A stretch of DNA of 64,000 nt from Streptomyces albiflavescens (GCF_014645835.1 NZ_BMMM01000013.1:64010-128009); one strand, 5' to 3'. Counted from the stretch's first letter, positions 17,221 through 25,756 are shown. A program made the numbers and translations. The notes: generated by a model not told the origin, from the sequence alone.

Positions 17221-18024
17221 ATGACGACGACCGACCGACTCGACAGCTGGAGCGTACGGATCGCCGCGTGGGCCGCGCCCGGTGAGACCGCGCTGGCCGC
17301 ACAGACCACTCGGGCGTACGCCGCGGGTGGCACCACTCGCCGGAACCTCTTCGCTTCGCGTGGGCACGCACCCGGCGGGATGGGCGGCGGGACGGTCTCC
17401 GTCCTGCCCGCGGTGCTGGACGCCCTCGCCTATGCCGTCGAGACCATCAAGTCGGCCTTGGCCAGCCCGGAGTTGAGCAACGCGCTCTCTGCCACAGGGC
17501 TGTTGCTCGGACTGCGGGCGCAGCGATCCGCATCGTCGGGACACGCCGTGGAAGGAAGCGACCCGGCCCTGCCACGACACGCCGACGGAGAAGACGGCGC
17601 GGATCCGGATGCGCGTGGGGATTCACAGGGCCCGGCTGGTCAGGTGCACAGTCCTGACCCGGATTCCACCACGGACGACATCGGGGCACCGGCAGCGCCC
17701 ACGACGGAAGTCATGCGAGCCGCCCTGCAGATGAGCGGACGGCTCCGAGCCCGGGGGATCGAACCGTCCGAGGCCGACGAGCTGGCGGCACGGGTGACCG
17801 CCCGGTTACTCGCTCACGACGATCCGGCCGAGGTGGCAGCGTTTCTCGACGCCCTCGTCGCCGAGGAACCACCGCAGCCGGCCGTGACCGGGGCCCACCC
17901 CCGGCGTACCGGACTGCACCGGTTGACTTCCGCTGCGTCGGGCCTGCTGTCCCGCGTCGGACGGCCGGGTACGACGGGCCCCCGACCGCCGTCGTCCGGT
18001 GCTGACGGAAGGAGCCACGGATGA
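17221..18024 (+). CDS. Hypothetical protein carrying a TTA codon
   Basis: The 267-aa product was not recognised. Residues 1-110 include a Gly/Ala-rich part (GGMGGGTVSVLPAVLDALAY). Residues 110-165 are acidic and probably disordered, and 165-220 form helices (DELAARVTARLLAHDDPAEV). No signal peptide or clear membrane span is visible. A TTA leucine codon lies at 17806, rare in Streptomyces and dependent on the bldA tRNA, suggesting expression late in development. GGGGAGG precedes the ATG. It sits between a lipoprotein gene and an M48-like peptidase gene and probably works with them. Confidence 0.7.
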   Translation: MTTTDRLDSWSVRIAAWAAPGETALAAQTTRAYAAGGTTRRNLFASRGHAPGGMGGGTVSVLPAVLDALAYAVETIKSALASPELSNALSATGLLLGLRAQRSASSGHAVEGSDPALPRHADGEDGADPDARGDSQGPAGQVHSPDPDSTTDDIGAPAAPTTEVMRAALQMSGRLRARGIEPSEADELAARVTARLLAHDDPAEVAAFLDALVAEEPPQPAVTGAHPRRTGLHRLTSAASGLLSRVGRPGTTGPRPPSSGADGRSHG

Positions 18025-18092
18025 CCCGGTCGCCGACCGGAAACTCCCACCGGCCGTGCCGACGCGGCGGACACCGCCGCACGACGCCATGA
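18021..18092 (+). CDS. 23-codon mini-ORF coupling the upstream gene to the M48 gene
   Basis: GAAGGAG at 18008-18014 is well placed for the ATG at 18021. That frame ends at TGA 18090-18092, overlapping the ATG at 18089 of the M48 peptidase as ATGA. Its start also overlaps the stop of the preceding gene. The Arg/His-rich peptide has no recognised motif. It probably delivers ribosomes to the next start, which has no site of its own. Confidence 0.5.
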   Translation: MTRSPTGNSHRPCRRGGHRRTTP

Positions 18093-19972
18093 GCGGGTCC
18101 CCGCCCTCGCGGCTCGCCCGCTCTGCGAGTCCGCCTCCGTGGCTGTGGCTGATGCTGCTCCTGTTCCTGGCACAGGTTCCCTCACTCATCGGCCACGCCT
18201 TCGGGGTGAGCACGGGGCTGGAGCGATTCGACGGGGCGCACCGGGGCCCCTTCGTCACCGCGATGCTCAGTCTGGTGCAGTTACTGCCCCTCTTCTTCCT
18301 GCTCGCAGCCGTCCTCGCGGTCTTCGCACCGCGGCTGCGCTGCCGCTTCGTGGAGCGGCGCTACGGACTGCTGCCGCCCGACCATCCGCTGATGGCTCCG
18401 GCGGCACGGCCGGCGCCGGAGCCCGGCGAAGTCCCTGAGCCGCACTTCCACGACCGGATGACGGCCTTCCTCGATGAGCACGCGCCGGGCACCCAGCTGC
18501 GCCTCAGCACCCAATCCGGACTCTCCGCCCGCGTCTACCCGAGCAGCCGGCGCGGTACTCGGGTCGGCGTCTTCGCTCCGCTCGTCCACCTGTGGGAGAC
18601 GGACGCGGAGGCGGCCCACGCGGTCCTCCTCCACGAGCTCGGGCATGTGCGCCGCGGCGAACAGCATGTCGCCGGGCTCGGCAGCCCCTTCACCGCCCTC
18701 GTCCGCGTCTGGCCGTACGTGCTGGGTGGCTTGGTCGCACTGCCCGTCACCCTCTTGTTCGTCACCGGCAATGCGACCGCCCGCATGACGCTCGCCGAGG
18801 TTGTCCTGGTCCTGTGCAGTGTGCCGAAGGTGCTGCTCCTCGTGGTGGCCGCGCTCTGGTCGGCGGAACTGGGGGCGGACCGGTGCGCTGCCGAGGCCGC
18901 GGGGCCCGACGCCCTCGTACGCGCGCTGCGCCGCCTGGAAGAGGGGGATCACGGCGGCCTCGCCCGGCTCTACCACCCGCCCGTAGGTGTACGGATCTGG
19001 TTCGCCTCGCACGGCGAAGCCGGCTCGGCGCAGCTCCTGCTGACGCTGCTGTGGCCGGCCGCTCTGCTCGCTCAGCTGCTGCTGGCCATGGTGGGTGCGA
19101 TGCCCGCGTACGTGCTTCTGGGTGCGTCGCAGAATCGCGCGACACGGGAAGTTCTCGCGCTGGCCCACGACACGCTCACAACGGACCCCGCATGGTGGGC
19201 GACGCTTGCCCTCGTCCTTGTCTGGCCCCTGGTGACCGGCGTCCGATCCTCGACCGGTGGGCGGCCCGCGTTCTCCGTCTCGCCGAGGGTGTACGCGACA
19301 GCTGCCCTGTTCCCCGCGGTTGTCCTGCTCGTCGGACTTCTGCCCTTGGTCTCCCGCCCGGCCGGGGATGTCTTCGCCGACGGCCGGGGTGGGCACGCCA
19401 CCGCGTCCACGGGGGTGCCCGGCCAGGGCGGTGGCGACACGGACGACGGCGCGTCGACGCCGTGCCCCGGCCGTTCGGCACCGGCCGATCCGGCGCGTCC
19501 GCCCGGGCTCCCTTCCTTCACGCGAGGAGGTCCGGCGGCAACAGGTGGGTCGGCGCCACACCCGGCGGACGGACCGCGCGCCTTCCGCACCCTGAGCGTC
19601 ACATCGGTCGAGGCGCTGTCCGGATCCAAGGCTCAGGCCCAGGACCTGGGTGATCGTCTCCGCGGAGCCCGCTGGATATTGCACGGCGACGGCAGCCTGA
19701 GCGCAGACGTCGTCGGCCTCCCCGTTCTGCGCACGACCGGCGTCAGCGATACGACACGATGGCTCACCGGGCGGCGCACCGAACGTGCCGATGTCAGCGT
19801 GACCACGACCTGGCTGGAGGCCCGCCTCGTCGTCGGCGCGAACCAGCCGCCACGACTTGACCTCATCCGGGCGGCGGCGCAGGTCATGCGGGCTGTGGTC
19901 AACTGCCGTGAATTCACGTCCACATCGAGCACGGCACAGCGCCTGTCCCTGACGCTGGGCGAACAGCCTTAA
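18089..19972 (+). CDS. Membrane-bound M48-like zinc metallopeptidase
   Basis: The protein (627 aa from the ATG at 18089) has two N-terminal membrane helices, the zinc motif HAVLLHELGHVRRGEQH near residue 185, and further hydrophobic segments around residues 210-245, 310-345 and 370-420. A later acidic residue in WSAELGADRCAAEAAG fits the third ligand. This layout matches membrane M48/M56-type peptidases, which cut membrane or secreted proteins. The last 150 residues (TLSVTSVEALSGSKAQAQ to QRLSLTLGEQP) look like an extracytoplasmic domain. A TTA codon lies at 18281. In-frame GTG starts exist at 17999 and 18056. It is the third gene of its cluster. Confidence 0.78.
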   Translation: MSGSPPSRLARSASPPPWLWLMLLLFLAQVPSLIGHAFGVSTGLERFDGAHRGPFVTAMLSLVQLLPLFFLLAAVLAVFAPRLRCRFVERRYGLLPPDHPLMAPAARPAPEPGEVPEPHFHDRMTAFLDEHAPGTQLRLSTQSGLSARVYPSSRRGTRVGVFAPLVHLWETDAEAAHAVLLHELGHVRRGEQHVAGLGSPFTALVRVWPYVLGGLVALPVTLLFVTGNATARMTLAEVVLVLCSVPKVLLLVVAALWSAELGADRCAAEAAGPDALVRALRRLEEGDHGGLARLYHPPVGVRIWFASHGEAGSAQLLLTLLWPAALLAQLLLAMVGAMPAYVLLGASQNRATREVLALAHDTLTTDPAWWATLALVLVWPLVTGVRSSTGGRPAFSVSPRVYATAALFPAVVLLVGLLPLVSRPAGDVFADGRGGHATASTGVPGQGGGDTDDGASTPCPGRSAPADPARPPGLPSFTRGGPAATGGSAPHPADGPRAFRTLSVTSVEALSGSKAQAQDLGDRLRGARWILHGDGSLSADVVGLPVLRTTGVSDTTRWLTGRRTERADVSVTTTWLEARLVVGANQPPRLDLIRAAAQVMRAVVNCREFTSTSSTAQRLSLTLGEQP

Positions 19973-20124
19973 TGGCGGGTTAAGCATGCCTTAAGCAGTC
20001 TTCTTCCGCGTGGGTTGCTTCAAATAACCCCAGGTCAGGGCGATTTGACGATCGCGTCGGCCGGTTGGCCGCGGAGTTGTTCGTGCGTAGCATCGGGGCC
20101 CACCGGCGGCGCCCGCCGCTCGCG

Positions 20125-20138
20125 AGAGAGCGCTCTCA
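20125..20138. promoter_or_regulatory. CebR-like operator copy upstream of the GH64 gene
   Basis: AGAGAGCGCTCTCA matches the perfect palindrome at 1007 at 13 of 14 positions, with a perfect 12-bp core at 20126-20137. It lies 135 bp before the glucanase start. Sharing this site suggests common control of the protease and glucanase by a LacI-family repressor. Confidence 0.6.
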
Positions 20139-20272
20139 AGCCTGTGAGGCATCGACTGCCGCGCAAAGGGCGCTGACAACGTTGCCTTCGGCGCCGGTGG
20201 TCACCGCCCGCGCTCTCCTCCTCATCCCCCCACCGCCTCGCAGAGGCGCACGTACCAAGGAGCACACCGCAT

Positions 20273-21472
20273 ATGACACCTCGTCACCAGCGCAACCTCA
20301 GCCGCCGCAAGCTGTTCATCGCTCTGGGTGGCGCGGCCGTCGCCGCTCCGGCCGTCGGCGCCCTCGCGCCGTACGCCCTCGCCGGCACGACCGACGGCTC
20401 GACCAAGGCCGCGGCAGGCTCGCTGCCCCTGACGATCGCCAACCAGAGCGGCTCGTTCGACAACGCGTCGGTGCACGTCTACATCGTCGGCAACCAGGAC
20501 GGCAAGCAGGTCCGCGTCACCCAGGACGGCACCCTGGCACCCATATCCCTCTCGGACAACGGCGCGGACGGTTTCACCGACTACGCGCTCCCGCTGGCCG
20601 GCAGCGGCGAGACACAGCTCTCCCTGCCGTACATGTCAGGCCGTATCTATGTATCGCTGGGAGAGAAGCTCAAGTTCAAGGCCGTGGCGGACGGCAACGG
20701 CAACACCGCTCTGCAGTATCCGGCCGGCTGGGTCACCTCGGACCCCAACTATGCCGTGCTGCACGACTGTGCCGAGTTCACCCACAACGCGGCCGGCATG
20801 TTCTGCAACACCACGATGGTCGACATGTTCAGCGTGCCGATGAGCATCCGGCTGAACGGGGAGAAGGAGCAGACCACGGGCACCGTGCGCGCCGGCGGGC
20901 GCGCCGCCGCCTTCGCCGCTGTACGGGAGATCGAGGACTTCGCGCCGCTGGTGGTGGACGACGTGCGCGTCATCGCCCCCGGGCACGGCCTGGACGCCGG
21001 TCTGTTCGCCAAGGACTACTTCGCCCCGTACATCGACGAGGTATGGAGCACCTACACCGGAAAGGACCTCACCGTGGCCACCAACGCCGGCACCTTCACC
21101 GGCCGGGTGCGCGCCGACAGGTTCACCTTCGACGGCCCCGCTTCGGTCTCCTTCGGCAAGCCCTCCACCCGTGACGTCTTCTTCTGCGACGGCAACCTCG
21201 CCGCGCCCAACGACGGCACGACCGGCCCGGTGGCCGCCGTCCTCGGCGCCGGCTTCAACCGCTCCACACTGCTCAGCAACTCGGCCCAACCGACCACCGA
21301 CGCAGGCGACTTCTACAAGACCGAGCTGACCAACCACTACTCCAAGGCAATCCACGCGGCGACCGAGGACGGCAAGGCCTACGGCTTCGCCTTCGACGAC
21401 GTCGCCGACTTCGCCTCCTACATCCAGGACACCGCGCCTTCGGCGATCCGCCTCACCCTGACGCCCTTCTAG
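20273..21472 (+). CDS. Secreted GH64 endo-beta-1,3-glucanase
   Basis: The 399-aa precursor has a Tat-type signal (NLSRRKLFIALGGAAVAAPA). The mature part matches GH64 laminaripentaose-producing glucanases, which fold as a thaumatin-like domain plus a barrel. Recognisable are LPLTIANQSG, the thaumatin-like YPAGWVTSDPNYAVLHDCAEF region with catalytic acidic residues, and GMFCNTTMVDMFSVPMSI. A C-terminal segment with DVFFCDGNLAAPNDG follows. It should cut beta-1,3-glucans of fungal cell walls. AAGGAG lies 10 bp before the ATG. No carbohydrate-binding module is appended. The CebR-like site upstream points to sugar-responsive repression. Confidence 0.9.
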   Translation: MTPRHQRNLSRRKLFIALGGAAVAAPAVGALAPYALAGTTDGSTKAAAGSLPLTIANQSGSFDNASVHVYIVGNQDGKQVRVTQDGTLAPISLSDNGADGFTDYALPLAGSGETQLSLPYMSGRIYVSLGEKLKFKAVADGNGNTALQYPAGWVTSDPNYAVLHDCAEFTHNAAGMFCNTTMVDMFSVPMSIRLNGEKEQTTGTVRAGGRAAAFAAVREIEDFAPLVVDDVRVIAPGHGLDAGLFAKDYFAPYIDEVWSTYTGKDLTVATNAGTFTGRVRADRFTFDGPASVSFGKPSTRDVFFCDGNLAAPNDGTTGPVAAVLGAGFNRSTLLSNSAQPTTDAGDFYKTELTNHYSKAIHAATEDGKAYGFAFDDVADFASYIQDTAPSAIRLTLTPF

Positions 21473-21499
21473 GCCCTTCCGAGCCTGTCCGGGCCGGTC

Positions 21500-21710
21500 T
21501 CACATGTCGATGCGTGTGCCCCAACCGCCGGCATCGGCGACGGTGTGGGCGACATGCGCGGCGGCGACGTCCAGGTGCGGCGTGGCCGGTGGATGTGAAG
21601 AGGGTGAGTTCGGTTTCGTCCCGTCGGCCGGGGTGGTGGCCGGCGAGGACGGAGCCGACCAGGGTGACGATCTGTTGGGCAGGGAGGTCCTGCAACTCGT
21701 GTGCGCGATC
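21500..21710 (-). pseudogene. Ornithine cyclodeaminase/mu-crystallin family, C-terminal remnant
   Basis: The frame reads RAHELQDLPAQQIVTLVGSV, then HHPGRRDETELTLFTSTGHA, the end of the NAD-binding domain in this family. After that point near 21590 the homology continues in another frame as DVAAAHVAHTVADAGGWG and stops at 21500. So one base has been lost, and everything upstream of 21710 is missing. The remnant sits just downstream of the LysR gene on the same strand. Confidence 0.7.
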
Positions 21711-21772
21711 TGGGCACGTGCTTGGGCGCCGGTGCCTATGACCGCGACACGAGTTCGCGCGGCTGGGCGCGG

Positions 21773-22696
21773 CTACGGCCTGTGCGGGTCGTCGTCGGGC
21801 AGCCAGGCGTCGGGTGCGTGGATGCCGAGGTCGCTGACGCCGCTGGTCAGGGCGTCGACGACGGCCCGGACCGCGGCGCGTTCTTCTCCGCTGCGCCAGA
21901 CCAGCGACCAGGTCCAGTAGACCTTCGGCGCGATCACGGGACGCTGGACCAGGTCGGGTGGCAGCGGGGTGGTCTGGCCCTTGGGGGAGTTGACGACCGG
22001 GCGGCGGATGCGGCGGACGTGGTCGAAGAACGCGGGACCGGTGATGCCGCCGTCGTGGATGCGGATCGCGCGGGCACCGGTGCTGTGGGACAGCTGTTCC
22101 GCGAAGGCGTTCCAGGACGCCCACGACGTGATGTCGTCGTCGAGGAGAACGACGGTGTCCTCGGCCCGTACGTCGCTGGTGTCGTCGCCGACGGCAACGG
22201 CGTAGAGCCGGTCGGCGCCGAGGAGCCGGGCCTCCAGCCCCTGTCGTTCCAGCTCCGCGGTCCCTGCCCAGCACACCGCGAGGTCGAGGCTGCCGTCGGA
22301 GACCCGGGCGGCCTGGGTGTGAGAGGGGGCGACCCATGCGTCGACGTGCAGTTGGGCCACCGCGGCGGTGCGGGAGGTCAGGTCCGGGGGCAGCCAGTTG
22401 ACATAGCCCAGCCGCACGGTCTCCGAGCCGGCCAGCCGGCCCGCGCGGCGCTGGAGGTCGTCGGCCCGCTCCAGCAGGTCACGGGTGTGCGGGAGCAGGG
22501 AGGCGCCGGCCGGAGTGAGGGCCACGGAGCGACGGTCTCGGTCGAACAGTCGTACGCCGAGATCGCGTTCGAGTGACTTGATCTGCTGCGAAAGTGAGGG
22601 GCCGGCGATCAATAGCCGCTCGGCGGCCCGGCCGAAGTTCAGTTCCTCGGCGACCGCGACGAAGTACCGCAGCTGGCGCAGCTCCACGCTCGTCAT
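21773..22696 (-). CDS. LysR-family transcriptional regulator
   Basis: The 307-aa regulator has the N-terminal winged HTH (LRQLRYFVAVAEELNFGRAA, GPSLSQQIKSLERDLG, LFDRDRRSVALTPAG). A periplasmic-binding-type effector domain follows, with VRLGYVNW opening it. The start was set at the ATG at 22696 because MTSVELRQL is the usual LysR beginning. LysR regulators typically act on a divergent gene. Here the divergent side holds only an SDR-like fragment, followed by the muconolactone-isomerase-like and MFS genes, so those are the likely present targets. Confidence 0.9.
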   Translation of the reverse strand: MTSVELRQLRYFVAVAEELNFGRAAERLLIAGPSLSQQIKSLERDLGVRLFDRDRRSVALTPAGASLLPHTRDLLERADDLQRRAGRLAGSETVRLGYVNWLPPDLTSRTAAVAQLHVDAWVAPSHTQAARVSDGSLDLAVCWAGTAELERQGLEARLLGADRLYAVAVGDDTSDVRAEDTVVLLDDDITSWASWNAFAEQLSHSTGARAIRIHDGGITGPAFFDHVRRIRRPVVNSPKGQTTPLPPDLVQRPVIAPKVYWTWSLVWRSGEERAAVRAVVDALTSGVSDLGIHAPDAWLPDDDPHRP

Positions 22697-22928
22697 GCTA
22701 CGTCGCTGGAAGGCTCCGCCTACCAGCAGGGAGAAACCCTGTCGTGGCGGCTGTCCTGGTGTCAGGCCCACGATGGACGCATGGAAACGCGACAGCGCGT
22801 CAGCGCGGGGACTACGGCCGACGCCCGGCGGGTGATCGCGGGGCGCTCGACCGGCACCCTCGCTCCCGCCGCCCGCTGCTTGTACGGGACGGTTCGGGCT
22901 CCGAATGCTTCGCCCATCGCGCCACGTC

Positions 22929-23034
22929 GATCCTGTTCACCGGCGGCGCTCACCCGCGACTGGACACCCTGAACCTGGGCGTCGGCACCGCCGTCGCCGT
23001 GTCCGCCGACGGCCGGAAGCACCCCACCGCTTGA
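22929..23034 (+). pseudogene. Possible short-chain dehydrogenase fragment
   Basis: A 35-codon stretch reads ATSILFTGGAHPRLDTLNLG, resembling the strand-loop of atypical SDRs that often lie opposite LysR genes (ILFTGG, then LxLGxG). It ends at TGA 23034. Upstream sequence is not recognisable in any frame. The assignment rests on one short motif. Confidence 0.3.
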
Positions 23035-23120
23035 TCGGCCACCGTTCGAGAACACAGACCCCGTTCACCACACATGGCGTTCCCGCTCCCGGCGGGCGCC
23101 CGGCCCATGGGAGAAAGCTC

Positions 23121-23423
23121 ATGCGAGAGTTCCTGGTCGAGATCACCACCACCGTTCCCGAGGGCACCAGCCAGGACGAGGTCGACCGGCGGCGCGCCGC
23201 CGAATCCGTCCGGGCCAAGGAACTGGCCGCGACCGGCAACCTGGCGCGGCTGTGGCGCCCGGTCGGCGAACTGCGCAGCCTCGGTATCTGGCGCGCCGCC
23301 GACGAGAACGAGCTGCACGAGAAGGTGCTCGGCACGCTACCGCTGCACCCGTGGATGACTTTCGACGTCACCGCGCTCGAGTCCCACCCGAACGACCCGG
23401 GCAGGGCCGACGCCGCGTCCTGA
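23121..23423 (+). CDS. Muconolactone delta-isomerase-like protein
   Basis: The 100-aa protein has the size and pattern of the CatC/YCII-like ferredoxin fold. It begins MREFLVEITTTVPEGTS, a central segment reads RRRAAESVRAKELAATGNLA, and it ends LPLHPWMTFDVTALESHPND. True CatC isomerises muconolactone in the beta-ketoadipate pathway, but no other catechol genes are near. Stand-alone homologues are often annotated this way without proven activity. GGGAGAAAG lies before the ATG. The gene lies between a LysR regulator and an MFS transporter. Confidence 0.8.
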   Translation: MREFLVEITTTVPEGTSQDEVDRRRAAESVRAKELAATGNLARLWRPVGELRSLGIWRAADENELHEKVLGTLPLHPWMTFDVTALESHPNDPGRADAAS

Positions 23424-23536
23424 CGATCCACCTCCCACTGTCCATACCTTCCGTCCCTGCCGCTGCGTCGACACCGCCGCACCGGTGTGGATGGGCCCTG
23501 CACCTCATACAGGGATCACCTTACGAGGACGTTGTC

Positions 23537-24883
23537 ATGAGCGCGCGGATACGGCGCCCCTCTCCCGCCGGGGCGGGAACCCCCGAATCAGGAACCCCTG
23601 AAAGGGAAACTCCTGAGACGGAAACCCCCGAGACGAAAGCCACCGGAACAGGCACCGCACCCCACTCGCCGTGGTCCCACGTTGCCCGCGCCGCCGCCGC
23701 GCTGGCGGCCGGCATGGGCGTCGGACGGTTCGTCTACACCCCGATCCTTCCCCTGATGCACAGCGGTGCAGGGCTGTCCGCGGGCGCGGGCGCGAACCTT
23801 GCCACCGCCAACTACGTCGGCTACCTCGTCGGTGCGCTCGCGGGAATCCTGGTCCCCGCGCTGGTCCGCTCATCCACGGTGCTGCGCGGCTCCCTGGTCG
23901 TCCTGACCGGCACTCTGGCCGGGATGTCCGCCACACACAGCACGACCATGTGGATGGTGCTGAGGCTGCTGGCCGGGGGAGCCAGCGCCCTGATCTTCGT
24001 CATCGCGGTCAGCTCCCTCCTCAGCCACCTCCGGGACCAACCCGCCCATCTGCCCGGGTGGGCCTTCGGCGGTGTGGGCGCCGGTATCGCCCTGTCCGGA
24101 CTGCTGGTCCTCATCCTGCGAACCGTCGCCGACTGGCAAGCCGCCTGGTGGGCCTCGGCCGGCCTCGCGGCAGTCCTCGCCGCCGCTTCGTGGAACCTCC
24201 GACCCGAAATCCCTGTCGCCCCCTCCGGGGAATCCGGGGCGGCACCGGTCAGCCCGCCCGCGCAGCGCACCCATCGCTGGTTCAGCGCCCTGTTCACCAG
24301 CTACACCTTGGAAGGCATCGGCTACATCGTCGCCGGCACCTTCCTGGTCGCGGCGATCGGACAGAGCTCACCGGGCTGGATCGGCAGCGGTGCCTGGGTG
24401 CTGGTCGGCCTCGCGGCCGTGCCGTCCTCGGCGCTGTGGGCCTGGCTGGGACGCCGCTGGTCCCGTCCCGACCTGCTGCTCGCCGCGCTCGTCGTCCAGG
24501 CCGTCGGCATCGTCCTGCCCGCCCTCGTCGGGGGAGTGGCAGCCGCTCTGGTCTCCGCGTTCCTTTTCGGCGCGACCTTCCTCGGTGTCAGCACCATCGC
24601 CCTGGCCGCAGGCGCCCACCTGCAGTTTCCCCGCTCCGTCGCCCTGCTGACCACCGGGTACTCCGCCGGTCAGATCCTCGGGCCCTTGACCGTCGCTCCC
24701 CTCCTCCGCCACGGCTACCACCAGGCCCTCGTTCTCGCGGCTGTCGTGGTCATGGCCGCGGCCATCGCGGCGGCCGTTCTGCGCATCGGCTTCCCGCACC
24801 GGATGGGCGTCGCAGGGAACACCGTTGCGGGACTGCGGTCCGTACCGGCAGAGGCCGCCGCGGCTTCGACCGACCGCGCCTGA
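23537..24883 (+). CDS. YbfB/YjiJ-type MFS transporter with Thr/Glu/Pro-repeat N-terminus
   Basis: The 448-aa protein has about twelve membrane helices beginning near residue 55. The first helix contains AAGMGVGRFVYTPILPLM, the signature of the YbfB/YjiJ subgroup, and GASALIFVIAVSSLLSHLR lies in helix four. Residues 12-36 form a repeat of GTPE/ETPE units encoded by imperfect 15-bp repeats, an unusual cytoplasmic extension. The start is the ATG at 23537, with GAGG upstream; if the repeat region is non-native, no later ATG fits. Substrate is unknown. Position after the isomerase-like gene suggests an aromatic or acid metabolite. Confidence 0.85.
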   Translation: MSARIRRPSPAGAGTPESGTPERETPETETPETKATGTGTAPHSPWSHVARAAAALAAGMGVGRFVYTPILPLMHSGAGLSAGAGANLATANYVGYLVGALAGILVPALVRSSTVLRGSLVVLTGTLAGMSATHSTTMWMVLRLLAGGASALIFVIAVSSLLSHLRDQPAHLPGWAFGGVGAGIALSGLLVLILRTVADWQAAWWASAGLAAVLAAASWNLRPEIPVAPSGESGAAPVSPPAQRTHRWFSALFTSYTLEGIGYIVAGTFLVAAIGQSSPGWIGSGAWVLVGLAAVPSSALWAWLGRRWSRPDLLLAALVVQAVGIVLPALVGGVAAALVSAFLFGATFLGVSTIALAAGAHLQFPRSVALLTTGYSAGQILGPLTVAPLLRHGYHQALVLAAVVVMAAAIAAAVLRIGFPHRMGVAGNTVAGLRSVPAEAAAASTDRA

Positions 24884-25020
24884 CGAAGCCGCGCTACAGT
24901 CGACCCTGTACGTGACCATGGACGTGAAGTGCCTTTTCCGAAACGCCCTCTGTGGCGTCCGGCGGGGCGTCGCGCCCGGCGCAACCGCCGGCGTCGCCTC
25001 CCCCTGACGTGGAGCCGTTG

Positions 25021-25626
25021 ATGAGCACACCGCGGGACCTGTTCGTCGTGTCCATGGATGTGGAGCTCCCTCGTCCCGTGGAGCCGGGCGACCTGTCGCT
25101 CGCTCTCGCGGGAGCCGAGGTGATCGACCTCATCGAAGCCCAGTCCATCACGCTGGACGGTGACCTCATCGTGCCGGGTGACTGGGCGACACCCGCTGAT
25201 CGCCTGTTGGCCGAGGCCGCGTCGTCCGTCACTCGACAGGCGCCCTACGAGTCGGTCGAGGACTGGCTGTGGCGCAGAGGGCGTGGCCTGTCCGCGGCGT
25301 ATCTGGCCGACCTCGAGGCGGAGGGACAGGTGACGCGTCAACGCCGCCGGTGGTTGCCTTCCCGGACCGGCGAGACGGCCCTGGCGGATTCACTCGCTCG
25401 CCGCAGCGCGGCCGAGCGCTGGGCCTCGCAGGAGCCCGTGCTCACCGCTCTCGCGACGGTCGTCGGCATCACCGACAAGTCGCCGGAAGACTTCCCGGCC
25501 ATCACCGACGAGGCGGTGCTGACCGTGCTGACCGCCGTCGACGACGCCGTGACGGAACTGGTGGCCGTACGACAACGGCGAGCCATCGAAGATGCGGCGT
25601 TCGACAACATCTGGCGAGCCCCGTGA
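25021..25626 (+). CDS. GPP34-family (Golgi phosphoprotein 3-like) protein
   Basis: The 201-aa protein has the GPP34 pattern: TPRDLFVVSMDVELPRPVE at the N-terminus, LSLALAGAEVIDLIEAQSIT, and repeated helical segments with Arg-rich loops. Eukaryotic GOLPH3 binds phosphatidylinositol-4-phosphate; actinobacterial copies are common but uncharacterised and may bind membrane lipids. The ATG at 25021 is preferred over one at 24952 because the family begins at this point. A long hairpin follows the stop. The minus-strand hydrolase frame stays open across the 3' half, which is fortuitous. Confidence 0.85.
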   Translation: MSTPRDLFVVSMDVELPRPVEPGDLSLALAGAEVIDLIEAQSITLDGDLIVPGDWATPADRLLAEAASSVTRQAPYESVEDWLWRRGRGLSAAYLADLEAEGQVTRQRRRWLPSRTGETALADSLARRSAAERWASQEPVLTALATVVGITDKSPEDFPAITDEAVLTVLTAVDDAVTELVAVRQRRAIEDAAFDNIWRAP

Positions 25627-25631
25627 CGCGG

Positions 25632-25696
25632 GCGCCGACCGGGCCGTGACGGCCCTGTACGGCCGCGCGGCGGGTGCTCTGACGGGGCGTCGGCGC
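25632..25696 (+). terminator. Nested hairpins after GPP34 gene
   Basis: GCGCCGAC at 25632-25639 pairs with GTCGGCGC at 25689-25696. Inside lies a second hairpin, GGGCCGT/ACGGCCC, at 25641-25655. The structure starts six bases after the stop codon. Confidence 0.65.
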
Positions 25697-25756
25697 GGGT
25701 TTCAGTAGTGCGGCCGGGCCAGGGGCCCCTTGTGCGAGTTTTGCAGGTAGTCAGAG

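Noticed and set aside
23121..24883. A beta-ketoadipate (catechol) pathway cluster around the CatC-like gene
   Set aside because: No catechol dioxygenase, muconate cycloisomerase or thiolase genes are nearby, and CatC-like proteins often occur alone.
25338..25756. Extension of the hydrolase frame across the GPP34 gene
   Set aside because: Homology to the hydrolase ends near 25914. The extension is antisense to a well-conserved GPP34 gene and its terminator.
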